From Coriaria nepalensis (Eukaryota; Streptophyta; Magnoliopsida; Cucurbitales; Coriariaceae): DNA of 64,000 nt. The DNA lies in contig CP114487.1 in the NCBI GenBank assembly GCA_027186245.1, positions 620,001 through 684,000 on the forward strand, written 5' to 3'. The first letter of the stretch is position 1. The number at the start of each line of letters is the position of its first letter. The translations under genes were made by a program, and so were the position numbers. Under the pieces are notes generated by a model, which had not been told where the DNA came from, did not search any database, and worked only from the letters and a program-made list of their open reading frames with translations. Shown in pieces: positions 11,621 to 23,003 of the stretch.

Positions 11621-12313
11621 ATGCAGAACGAGGAGGGAAAGATCACAGAACTTTACATTCCGAGGAAATGGTGCGTTGCTCTTCAAGATAGTCTTTCTAA
11701 TGGAGATCTGTCCTCATAATTTTAGTTTGTTGTTTATTTTCTATCGATCGCTTCTTCTTGTCGTGAAATACTAATGTACTAGATTTATGCAGTTCTGCAA
11801 CGAACCGCCTGATCACTTCAAAGGATCATGCTTCTGTTCAGATTAACGTTGGTCACTTAGATGAGAATGGCGTCTACACCGGTCAATTCTCCACTTTTGC
11901 TCTCTGCGGTTATGTCCGCGCCCAGGTTTTTCGGCCGCCCTTCCTACGTTTTCTATCTATTTCTGGTGAAGTTTCAGAAATTTTGTTGCCGCGTTATTAG
12001 AATTTCATGATGATTTTACTCAAGATTAATGAATCGAAGTGATTGATTGGGAATTGTTTTGATTTCTACTGATCTAAAATGGTTCTGTTGCATATAGTCT
12101 TAATACTTATTTGTTTCTGGGATTTGTGTTTTCAATGTATATTCACTACTCATCTTATTTTTTTGCTGTTGACTGAGCTGTTAGACACTCTTAGGTTTGA
12201 TCGGTACATGCTTATAGTTTTCTGATTATGTTTACGTGACATATTAGGGTGATGCCGACAGCGCATTGGATCGGCTCTGGCAGAAAAAGAAAACTGAGGT
12301 TCGGCAGCAGTAG
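11621..12313 (+). CDS. RPS21: 40S ribosomal protein eS21
   Basis: Component of the small cytosolic ribosomal subunit. Three exons: 11621-11670, 11793-11925 and 12248-12313, total 249 nt and 82 residues, exactly the usual plant length. Seen: [56 protein letters not shown], and the basic end [13 protein letters not shown]. The first splice splits the Cys codon (AAATG/T). All introns are GT-AG. A further 5' UTR intron between about 11456 and 11600 is possible. Downstream, a CAG-type triplet tract lies in the 3' UTR near 12327-12347. Confidence 0.95.
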
Positions 12314-13199
12314 ATTGATCGTTAGTAGCAGCAGCAGCAGCAGCAGCGTTATCTAAAATTATGTTGAAGTTTTTGGTTTGAGGGATAGAAAGATCATATT
12401 TTGTTCAAACAGTTTCAAGTGATGTGCTCTGTTTGAGAGATTGATCGTTAGCAAGCAGCAGCGTATCTAATTATCTTACTATGAATTTATGAATCCAATC
12501 AACTTTTAAACTGCCTTGGTAATCTTTGTTCTCATATGACTACTTTACAATCCTTTTAGAAAGAATCGGTCATCGTTGTCTAAACTCAATATTTTTTACG
12601 GATATTGTACCTCATTGTGTGAACTTTTCCACTAATCGCATTCTAAATCTATTTCAGTCTTCTTTTCCGCAACTCATCTCATTTTAAATATTCCAAATAT
12701 TAAAAGCTTAATTTTATTTCTAAACAGTTTTTAATAAGTATTTATTTGATGCTTTTCTTTCAGGGTTTTTGGCTTTTTGACTTACTAAAGTATAAAAGAA
12801 AATATTAAAAAAATATTAGAAAAGACAAATTAATTCTCGTTTCATCAAATCTCGTATCTTCATCGAACTTCTTTAACCCTTTTTCATCAAAATCGAAATC
12901 CACTTCTTTAAACAAATTTGTTCTTCGAATCTTATATCCTTACATTGAAATTTTCAATTTTTTTTATCAAATCTTCTTTTCCTTCATCTCTCTCGCCTTT
13001 ATCAATGCTTTCTCTCTCTCATTGATCGACGGCCATTAATGGAGAAGATAACGAAACTTGGTTTGGAGAATATGAAAATTATATGGTATATTATTATCTT
13101 GATGAAATTGTTAGATATTTGTTTGTAAAATATGATTTTGAGTTTGATTTTTTTTAAATTCGAGTTTGAGTTTGATTTCTACGGATTTTGGTTTCAGTT
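12314..13199. other. eS21 3' UTR and AT-rich spacer
   Basis: Starts with a degenerate (AGC)n run in the 3' UTR. It then becomes AT-rich spacer with pyrimidine-rich stretches at 12840-13020. No coding signal was found. Confidence 0.5.
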
Positions 13200-15053
13200 T
13201 GATTGCAAGATTGCACATGCAGACTTATAGGCTCATATCGAAATCTTATACATCACAATATTTTTTATCATGATATTGTCTCTAAGACCATAGAAATAGA
13301 TCATTGATCAGTATTTGAAACCAATATCCTCTATGACGATGCCACATCAGGATGCACTCTTATAATATCAAAGAAATGTATATTGAAATTTTCTATCGTA
13401 TATGCTTTGACTACCGCCTTGAATAGAGAGGCAATTACAGCATTTTCGAATTTCGACTTGATATTTTCCCGATGTGCCAAATGCATACACCATATTTCGA
13501 ATTTTGGTAAATACTTTGTACAATATTTTTAATACTTTATGCTCAATCTGAAACGATCACCGAATTGAGGGTATCAAGAATTATTTCTCGAAACTTAGTC
13601 AAGAACTAAGTTCATGATGCATCGTTCTTCGAATCAATTATAGCCTATGTTAACGGATATAGTTGTTTGTTACCATCTTGTATGGTTGCAATTAGAAGTG
13701 TCCCACTGTAGTTACCCTTCAAAAAAGTCTCATCAATATCAATAACTTTTCGCATGAAATGGAACTCCTTAATATATGTCATGAAAAAAATAAAGAAATC
13801 TTCCTTCTCCATCCGCATGAATTACAATTACAGTATTCGGATTCACGAGTTTCACAATGGCAGAGTACCATGACAACCTTCCTTAGCTATCATCGAATGT
13901 ACCCCGAACAAGATCATGTGCAATAGACATTGTTTTCCATGCATTCTAATAAGTAATATTTACCCTCATTATTTTAGGCTAAACCTTTAATCATTCCCAG
14001 GATATGACTTTAGTTGCTACCACTAAAACTATTCATTACATGATGTCTAATTACCGATGTCGATGTTTGCCGATGCTTGTGATGCGAGCATCCAAACTAC
14101 ATGTATAGAAGTCATTATAAATACGAATTAGGGAAAGTAAACAATCTTTCTTTCACGTAGCATGAAACATCTACTTGCAATTTGGATCTACACAATCAAC
14201 AACATATTTAGTCTTATCTGAATTTTTCACTTTGAATTCAGAACTCCATTGGATTGCATGCATCTGTAGATGCATCTTTAGGTCGTTCTTCGAATCAAAG
14301 AATTGAGTGCGATAAAACTCATCTTCGCTTCCTTAGGAAGAAGCAATAAGGAGTATATTACTTCTAATGCCATCAGAAAAAATCAATACTAGGAAAAGTA
14401 TTAGCATAATCATCATTATTGTTATCGTCTTCATTTTTCAATTATTGAATAACAGATGGTGACAAATTGTGAGCAACCGTTTGAAGTATATAAAGTATGA
14501 GATATAAGTACTATTCTATAAAAAAATCACCATCGTACAAGTAAAAGTTATGATTCATTTCATTGTTGTAAAAATTATCATATTATTTCTTCGTTCTCCA
14601 AACTTGTTATCTTCATCATCCATTTCATCATCATTCTCTTTATTATTCTCAACTTTAATCTCGGAATTAATATGTTCATTCACATCCAGATTAAGATACT
14701 GATTTAAATATTCATCATTACCATCAACATAACTCATTTTCATTTTAATCATTACAAAGAACGGGTACCTGACGTTACTCTCAAACATGCATACCACTTA
14801 TCCCCTACAAAATTAATGTCACATACAGTGGAGATGGATTACCTGAAAAATGAGAAGCATTATGTAAAAATGGCTTCATATTTATCTCATTTTCTATAAA
14901 TATTGAATGATTTATTAATGATAATAACAATTTATATGTTATTTTCATACTAAATTCATTAGGATCAACACAAATAGTGTTGTAGATAAGTTCTAACAAC
15001 TCATTAAAACTTATGCATGTTTTAACCAAAACAATCTTCCATCCGTGAGCCAT
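13200..15053 (-). pseudogene. Decayed Mutator-like (MULE/MuDR) transposase
   Basis: Read on the minus strand from 15053. First comes an N-terminal MuDR-type region resembling plant MULE leaders: MAHGWKIVLVKTC, SFNELLELIYNTICVDPNEF, SPLYVTLIL. Next is an acidic linker rich in Asp, Glu and Asn (14600-14760). After a badly decayed stretch comes the transposase core at about 13850-13250: VIDIDETFLKGNYSGTLLIA, ATIQDGNKQLYPLT, IIDSKNDAS followed by a stop, a second block with VIVSD, and GLRDNIM. The order and spacing match the MULE DDE domain. Multiple stop codons and frameshifts make it non-functional. I could not find terminal inverted repeats or a target-site duplication, so element limits are unknown. 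Confidence 0.8.
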
Positions 15054-15955
15054 TTGGTATCTAAGATTTTAATGATTTTGAGATGCCATCATCATCCTTA
15101 TATTCCCATCTTTTTAAAAAAATATAAATTAAAAATATTTAAATAGATTTCGAACCTGGATCAAAATCATGGATCCAGATTTCGCTCTAGTAAAAATTAT
15201 ATCAAAATTTTGATGTCAATCCAAAGTTTCAGTCTAATTTTTACTAAACCGAAATATATTTTAAATCTTAAAAAAGAAATAATGAATATAAAACCATAAC
15301 ACATGTACCTTCGAGTACGCGCAACTTCCTTATATTATTCAGTATCTAGCAAAAAAGAGGAGTAAATCAGAAGAGTAAATGATGTTTTCTTTCTTAGGTT
15401 TTCTTATAGATCAAAGAAATCAAGATAAAAGAAGAAATAATGAAGAAGAAAGGAAAAGAGCGAGTGATGTAAAGGTAATTTCAAATTTTAATTTTAATTT
15501 TTATTAAGATATTAAAGTAAAATAAGTATAAAATAAATGTATTTATTAATACAAATCAAAAGAAAGGTAAAAGTCAACATATTGTTTGAGCCAAAGGCAA
15601 TTACCTAATCATCTCTTCAAAATGTTATCAGAAAATCTATAAATTGGTTAAAGGATAACATGAATCTTAAAAAATTAATAATCACGGCTTTCCTCATGAA
15701 CTAGCCCATTTTAGATTATTAAGCATCGGCCCAAATATTTCCTTTATTAGGCCCATACGATGGACTCTCGCTGTACTACTGTCTTGGGCTCAGTCGAAGT
15801 CTCAAATCACGGCCCACTTCTCTATGCATTTGAAACAGTAATTCAGACCCAGTAATTCCGGGAAAAGTAAAACATAGTATTTTTACCAGAGAATCTGTTC
15901 TTGCGGGAGTCAAAGGGCTCAGCGTCTTCTCCAACGAGCAGTCTCAGCGAAATCC
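15054..15955. other. Spacer and AlaX promoter
   Basis: AT-rich sequence, possibly including the outer part of the Mutator-like element, then the likely AlaX promoter and 5' leader from about 15700. No ORF with family support. Confidence 0.4.
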
Positions 15956-17963
15956 ATGGATTTGAACGCCACGGAGCTCGACTACTTCGCTGACATGTCC
16001 AAGCTCCAAGCCAGGGCCACAGTCCTCTCCTTTTTCAAGGTCAGCTTCCTTCTCCCTCCCCTTTGCGTTCACTATATTACACTTCTCTTATCGCTCACAC
16101 ATTTCATCAGCTAACTAACTTTGACCGGAAGAAAATTTTCTAGGGTGAAGACGGTGATCGTACCGCTTTGATTTTGGATTCCACAATCTTTCATCCTCAA
16201 GGTGGAGGCCAACCCGGTGATACGGGTTTCATAACCGTTGCTGGCTCAGATCTCAAGTTTGTGGTCAAAGATGTACGCTCGAAGGACGGAATTGTAAGCT
16301 CTCATAAGCTTGATTAGTTGTATTATTTTTCTTCAGATGCACTGTGGATTGCGATCGATGCTTGAATCGATTCTTAATCGTAGGTTTTTCACTATGGATC
16401 CGTTGAGAATCCTAGCGAGGAATTCGAGTCAGAGTTTGTCAAAGGAAAGGAGGTTTTGTTGCATGTTGATGAGTCGAGGCGCAAGCTGAACTCTAGGTAT
16501 AGTATATACTTTGAATATACCATAAGTCTGAATGCATGAAAATTTTCTGGTATATTGATAATACTTTAAAAATGCATTCCGTTGTTATTTAGCTGAAGAG
16601 ATGCAATAAGGATTAGAGTATAGACTAAAATGATAATTTCCACCTGGATTTTTCAATCTCTCTCCTGTGGATAGCTAATTTATTCTCATTTTCTTTAGGT
16701 TACATTCAGCAGGTCATTTGCTGGATATATGCATGAAAAATGTTGGGTTGGGTCATCTAGAGCCAGAAAAAGGTTACCATTTCCCAGATGGGTATGATTC
16801 TGATATTCTTTTAACTACAATCCAAAGATTATGTTTAATGTGAGGTCTCTCTTGCTCTTGATTTGTGCTTTAAACAAGATAATATCTTATATGCATGTTA
16901 TTTTTTCAAGTATCCTAAAGACACATGGGAGTAAAAAATGAGAACATATCCTGTGGATTTGGTTAGCAATTTAAAAAAGATAATCACTTATAATCTTGCC
17001 TAATGGATATAAGATTTTGGTTTATATTGACAGGCCATTTGTTGAATATAAGGGCACTATTCCACAAAATGAGTTGCAGGAGAAGCAAAAGCAGTTAGAG
17101 CTAGAAGCTGAATTGTTGATATCCAGAGGAGGAAGAGTAAGTTCCATTATTTGGGGAATATCTATGTGTCTATGTTCAAAATGTTAAGCCACGTTTATTT
17201 TAGGTTTTCACTTCTGTATTACCTTATGAAGAAGCTTCTGAGCTGTGTGGTGGTTCTCTCCCGGAATACATTCCCAAGGTCAGTACAGAAAAAGTAAACA
17301 TTCATTAATCAACTGCTTATCTTATTTTGTTATTCTGCAGTAATACAGTTCTTTGTTCTGCTGGTTCTTTGTACATTTTTATGCTTATCTTATTTTGTTA
17401 TTCTGCAGTAATACAGTTCTTTGTTCTGCTGTTCTTTGTACTTTCTTATGCTTATCTTATTTTGTTATTCTGCAGTAATACAGTTCTTTGTTCTGCTGGT
17501 TCTTTGTACATTCTAATGCTTATCTTATTTTGTTATTCTGCAGTAATACAGTTCTTTGTTCTGCTGGTTCTTTGTACATTCTTATGCTTATCTTATTTTG
17601 TTATTCTGCAGTAATACAGTTCTTTGTTCTGCTGGTTCTTTGTACATTCTTATCAAGGCCATAATAATTTAGCACTGACATTTATTAAATACTAAATGCA
17701 GTCTTCTTTCCAAATCTCTTTCAGGTAAGCACTCCTCGTATTGTCCAGTTTGGGACCCATCCTGGCTGTCCATGTGGAGGGACACATGTATCTGATGTTT
17801 CAGAAATTCTAAATATCAAGGTACATAACTTTATGGTTCGAGATATTACACATATTACAAAAAACATTATGTATATGCTCACAAATGACTTTTTCTCCTA
17901 CAGATTACTCAAATTCGGACCAAAAAGGGGCTGACCAAAGTTTTTTACAACATTAGCTCCTAG
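15956..17963 (+). CDS. Free-standing alanyl-tRNA editing protein (AlaX)
   Basis: Trans-editing hydrolase homologous to the editing domain of alanyl-tRNA synthetase. The family removes Ser (and Gly) from mischarged tRNA-Ala. Eight exons: 15956-16039, 16144-16293, 16384-16496, 16699-16791, 17034-17136, 17204-17278, 17725-17820 and 17904-17963. They total 774 nt and 257 residues, in frame throughout. Seen: FHPQGGGQPGDTG near the N terminus; the zinc-binding HSAGHLLD (HxxxH); the second zinc site CPCGGTHVSDVSEI (CxxxH); the C-terminal IRTKKGLTKVFYNI. The order matches the small AlaX/ThrRS second-additional-domain fold. Intron 6 carries a 68-bp minisatellite. No organelle transit peptide is obvious, so a cytosolic location is inferred. 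Confidence 0.93.
17314..17653 (+). repeat. Minisatellite, five copies of a 68-bp unit, in AlaX intron 6
   Basis: Five near-identical tandem copies start at about 17316, 17384, 17451, 17519 and 17587 (period 68, one copy 67). Each contains a pyrimidine tract ending TTCTGCAG, a good 3' splice-site mimic, followed by TAATACAG. Copies differ by only a few bases, so expansion is recent. A 95-codon open frame across the array is a by-product of the period. Confidence 0.95.
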
Positions 17964-19879
17964 TTCTTTGACTCATTTATTGGTTAATAAGCCATCATTG
18001 ATATTAGGACTGTGGAGGATTAATCACACACACACACACACACATATATATATACGTGTGTGTGTGTGTATGTATTATCAACCTTTGGAATGTGCTAGTC
18101 TTACACTCTTGCTTGAAGATGACACTTTGCACTTGATTTGTAAGCATAAAATTATTCCCTTAGACCAAGTATGAATGACACTACCTGGTGCATGAACCAT
18201 AGTATTTCTTTCTAAATGAAGTTAGACACTATGATTTTTGGTCTGGTCTATAAATTAGAGGAGGAAAATGGAAAAGAGAAACAAGAATACAAGTGGATTG
18301 GGAACAATTTTACTTATGGGGAGAGTTTAGCGGAAGTGATATGACCTACTAGTCCAACTACAATAAGAACCACTCAGCTGTGGAAAGATTGATGGCTAAA
18401 AAATAAGAGAAGGTTGGACCCCTCCTTTAAAGCTGTGGATGCTATTCCTTTCACTAATAAGCTCAAACCTTGTTTATTTTATCCCTCTTAAATCTGTGTT
18501 TGCCTAGTTCTGACTAACCTATCTTGTCTTATGCTACAATTCACACCAATTATATATATATATATATAATTTTATTTTCCTCAGGAGACGGGTCATAAGC
18601 CATCCACTAGTGGGTTGAAATGTCATATTCTCTCCTCTAAATCATCTAAACCTTCATAGGTGATATGGCTCTAGTTATGGACACACTACACAACCCACCA
18701 ACTTGAGGCTAAACAAACTAACTTTTTTCTTCATTTCTCGTCGGTCCGAAAATGTCACAATCTACATGATATTTAGTCTTTTTGCCATAAGAAACGAATG
18801 GATGAAAGTGTCTTGTTAGTTATTGAAAGGAACATCAAAGCTTCTGTCCGTTTTTGTGTGTAGTAAAAGGACAGGTAGTATTGTGGTCCAGTAAAACTCA
18901 TGCATGGAAGAAACAGGCTGTGTCTGGCTACACTTTTCCATCCCACGATCGTCCCCTCTGGACCTACACTACATTAAGGTCTTTGATCAAGTTGCATGAA
19001 TGGGAAAACATTTTTATTAAACAGCATTTTTTCCCCACCATTCCTTTTGCCTCCTAGAATTTGAAAACTAATAAAACTTTAGATAAAACTTATACAGAGA
19101 AGAGTGAGATAGATAATTAATTATCTACTAATTAATATTTTATATAATTTGAATTTGCAAGATGGATTGAAGTGTATTTCCTGAAGAATCAAACATTTTG
19201 GTGAGACGACGGCAGGAAAAGGGTGAGTCAACAAAAGATATGAATTTTGGCAGGAAAAAAAAAATTTAAAAAAAAAAATAAAAAAAAAATATATATATAT
19301 ATAAAGAATTAAAGACAGAATATGGTGGCAGGAGGCATCAGATTACTTGATATAGAATATTGAAATGGGAATGCAAAACAAAAACACAGTCAATTCAATT
19401 CACATATTTTCATTTTCTTTCTACTTCCAAGTTACAGAATCTTTAGTCTTAGCCATTAAGTATTTACATTTTCCCATTTTGGCAAAACAAACAGCTACCA
19501 AGAAATCTCATCATCTAAATTACCCAAAAAAATAAATAATAAAATAAATAAATAGAAGTGTCCAACAAAAATACGAAGACAGCTGTTTTTCCTAGGTGTT
19601 CTGTTATCCATTGGTCAATATATTTTCTGTTTCGTAAAATATCTTTGATTCTGTTATTTCTGTTATTTTATTTTAAAAAATAAATATAAATAAATAAATA
19701 AATAAATAAGAGCCGTGCACCGGGAAAAATGAGGAGGGAGAAAAATGGAAAAGGAACTGAGAAAACGGGAAAAACTGTTAGCCAAGTCTTCCTAACCATC
19801 CATTTCTACACGCCCTTTACGTGCCACCCAGATTCAGATTCTCCCCTCCACTAACCTCCCTCTCATCATCTCTCCTCTC
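17964..19879. other. Spacer with compound microsatellite and A-rich tracts
   Basis: Holds the AlaX 3' UTR, a compound CA/TA/TG repeat, an A-rich tract near 19255-19300 and an AAT tract near 19690. Small ORFs at 17968-18174 and 18854-19057 lack any support. Confidence 0.5.
18025..18074. repeat. Compound (CA)n(TA)n(TG)n microsatellite, self-complementary
   Basis: A CA tract, then a short TA tract and ACG, then a TG tract. The CA and TG arms are reverse complements and could fold into a hairpin centred near 18052. It lies about 65 bp after the AlaX stop, probably in the 3' UTR. Confidence 0.9.
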
Positions 19880-20056
19880 TCTTTCTCTGAGATCCGCTTT
19901 TGCTTGTGGCCTTGCCTTCTGAAACTCACTCGCACTCTTCCCGCTTTTCTCTCTGCAACCTTCTACTATTCATATAAATATCGAAGAGGTGGTCACTCGC
20001 ATTCTTGTTATTGATATTTTCCGATTCACGGACTCTCTTCTATACTACAAACTCAG
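19880..20056 (+). other. Probable 5' UTR exon of the PP2C gene
   Basis: A CT-rich leader ends at a good donor (CTCAG/GTAGGT). The next clear acceptor with a pyrimidine tract, TTTTGCAG, is at 20993, nine bases before the PP2C start codon. This implies a 937-bp leader intron. Inferred from splice signals only. Confidence 0.55.
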
Positions 20057-21002
20057 GTAGGTTTCTTTCCACTCTCTCTTTCTCTTTATTTATTGCTTTC
20101 TTTTCTTTTCTTTTTCTTCTTCAATTTGTGTTTGTTTCGTAAGGAAACTATGAGTATTTGATCGATGATTGACTATTCATTGATTGGGGATTCTATTTTC
20201 TTTTGCTTTTGCTCATAGAAGAATTGGGGATTCGTGTGTTATAGTTTTTTCTTTTGTTCAACAAGAATTAAAGATGAAAATTAAAATGGTTCATTTTGTT
20301 GGAATCAAGGACTTCCTTTATGTTTTATTTTTTGTGATTATATACTGATTTTTTAATTTGATTGAATTTGCGGACGGCGGTTTTTTCCTCTAAATATGGA
20401 TATTTTGATGCGGCGATGCAGTTAATTAGTGCTACTCTATGAACGGATGTTTTCTCGTTATATCAGTCCTTTTAGCTGTTTCATGTTCTTTGTGAATCCA
20501 TTTAGCCATTATATTACGCTTGTTTGGTCATTTCAATCCCCTTTTCTCTCTATTGAATTTGAGATGTGTATGAAATCTCCCTTATCATTACCTCTCTGAA
20601 CCAAGAGATCGACTTATTATTCTGGTTATGATCATTTTTTTTTCTCTTGATTTGTCTTTACATACCTAACCTATTTGCCCTCGGAAGTTTAGAAAGAAGA
20701 GTGTCTGTGTAGATGGTTAGTGTTGATGTGAACTCCATGCAAATAGATCCAACCAGTAGATGGTGAATTTCCTCAGAAATTATTTAATTTGCGCTGAAAT
20801 TTGTTACTTTGGAGCGCTGATGTCCATTCACTTCCTTTCTTTAGCTTTCTCGTCTTCTGTATGAAGGTTGCTTATATTCAAGCATAATAGTCGTCATCTG
20901 CAAAATTAATATGACAAGAGACTTGCTAACCTTACTTTCTTTTCCTTTATGAGGGGTTTTGTTAACCATGAAAATGTTTGTACTGTTTTGCAGCCAGTCA
21001 TC

Positions 21003-23003
21003 ATGCATGGAGAAATTTTAGTCAATCGTGAAGGAGAACTTAAAGTAAGCTTTGGTTATCAATGCAATAGTGGAAGAGGTAGTGCTTATGATGTTTCTGA
21101 TGGATTTGAAATCCATCCTGAACTTCAAAGGACCAGTAGTTTCTCTTGCTTGTCTGGTGCTGCCTTAAGTGCTAATGCTACCTTAGCTAACACAAATATT
21201 TGTAAGGGTCTTATAGGGACAGAAATACTTCCTAGTTGGGACTCTCCCAAGTCATTTCGTAAGGTTCCGTCTTCTCCAAATCTCTCAAAGTTGGATATTC
21301 TCTCTTCCTCTCTCCAGAGTAGCTTATCAAATTTAAGTTGCAGCCCCTCCACTCCAACTGAGTGCGATTCGTTTTTGTTGAAACCCATGAGCGCACCTTC
21401 AGGAAGCGAAGCCTTCCTTAATTCGATGGAATTACAAGTGGCAGGTGGAGCTGCTGGTGAAGACAGAGTCCAGGCTGTTTGTTCTGAGGAAAATGGGTGG
21501 CTCTTTTGTGCAATTTACGATGGCTTTAATGGAAGAGACGCTGCTGATTTCCTGGCTGGAACATTGTATGAAACTATCATATTTTACTTTAAACTTCTAG
21601 ACTGGGAAAATAACCAGGAGTTTGATGGGTCACTGCAGTATATCTTGGATGATCACGATATTAGCTGCAAAGAAAAATCTCTTTCAAAGTTTCATTGTCA
21701 AGTGGATTCAGATGTCCATAATGCATATACCAAAGCAGAACTGGTTAATGATCCATTTAGGCATGCGGTTCTTGATAGTCTAGAACGTGCCCTTAGTCAG
21801 GCAGAGATTGATTTTCTCCACATGGTTGAACAAGAAATGGAAGACCGGCCTGATTTAGTGTCTGTTGGATCTTGTGTTTTGGTTGTGCTTCTTCATGGAA
21901 AGGATTTATACACACTGAATCTTGGTGATAGTAGAGCAGTAGTGGCAACCTGTATTGAAGGTGAGGAGGACATGTATGGGAATGAGAGATTGAAAGCAAT
22001 CCAGCTTACTGATAGTCACACTGTTGACAATGAAGCAGAAAGAACACAGCTTGTGCACGATCATCCTGATGATCCCATGACTGTTGTGGGTGGTAAAGTC
22101 AAAGGAAAACTTAAGGTAACTCGTGCTTTTGGAGTTGGCTACTTAAAGAAGGTACTCCTTTTTATCCCACTTCATTTTCTATCACTTAGGTGAATCTTTA
22201 TCAGCAGCTTTCTGTTGAACTGTTTAGTTATGTAAGAGTATAATTATTTTTTCTTTTTCTAATCTGATTATGAAGGCCTCTATCTTTCTTCAGAAAAATC
22301 TTAATGATGCATTGATGGGAATTCTTCGAGTTCAGAACCTGAAAAGCCCTCCCTATGTGTCTACTCAACCATCAATGAATGTGCATAGAATATCGAAGTC
22401 TGATCGCTTTGCTATAGTTGCAAGCGATGGCCTATTTGACTTCTTCAGTAACGAGGAGGCATTAAAGCTCGTTCATTACTATATCTTGACCAACCCTACT
22501 GGTGATCCGGCAAAATTTCTGTTGGAGAAGCTTGTACTCAGAGCCGCTGATTGTGCAGGTAATATTTCTAGACACCTTGATATGAAAATATTCAAATTTG
22601 TACTTAAATCTTGTAATCTTTAGCCTTCGTATCAGGATTCATCTTGAAATAGCTCCAAGTTTTCTGTCTGTTTCCATGTATAATGCGAATTGATATATAT
22701 ATATATATGTAAGATGTACTGGGATATGAACAAAAACAGATTGGTGTTATTGTCAAATCTCTGGCAATGGATAGGATGGAACCAATTTGAGATTAAACAA
22801 TCCAGTTGCAATGTAGCCTATGTGTGATAATCGATGGCTATGTTTCTAATCATTCTTTTGTCCTTCTTGCTTTAGGTTTTAGCATGGAAGAATTGATGAA
22901 CGTTCCAGCCGGCAGGAGAAGAAAATATCACGATGATGTAACTGTGATTGTCATCATTCTCGGAACAAATCAGCGTACCACCAAGGCATCAACCTTTGTG
23001 TAA
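21003..23003 (+). CDS. Protein phosphatase 2C, POL/PLL-like clade (PP2C40-like)
   Basis: Metal-dependent Ser/Thr phosphatase. Three coding exons: 21003-22151, 22294-22558 and 22876-23003, total 1542 nt and 513 residues. Seen: a Ser-rich N-terminal region of about 140 residues containing FRKVPSSPNLSKLD; GGAAGEDRVQ with WLFCAIYDGFNGRDAADF; VGSCVLVVLLHGKDLYTLN and LGDSRAVVA; LKVTRAFGVGYLKK; FAIVASDGLFDFFSNEEA; and the C-terminal HDDVTVIVIIL. The usual PP2C DGHGG is replaced by DGFNG, as in the POLTERGEIST-like and PP2C40/32 group, whose members act in meristem and stem-cell signalling. The long insertion between motifs is also typical of that clade. It is most like Arabidopsis PP2C40; the exact orthologue is not proven. 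Confidence 0.9.

Noticed and set aside
13020..15500. Possible CRISPR-like or other spaced repeat array in the AT-rich region
   Set aside because: No regularly spaced repeats were present; the structure is explained by a decayed transposase, and this is a plant nuclear sequence.
17327..17614. 95-codon ORF rich in Leu, Cys and Phe
   Set aside because: It lies wholly in the 68-bp minisatellite inside an AlaX intron; the frame stays open only because of the repeat.
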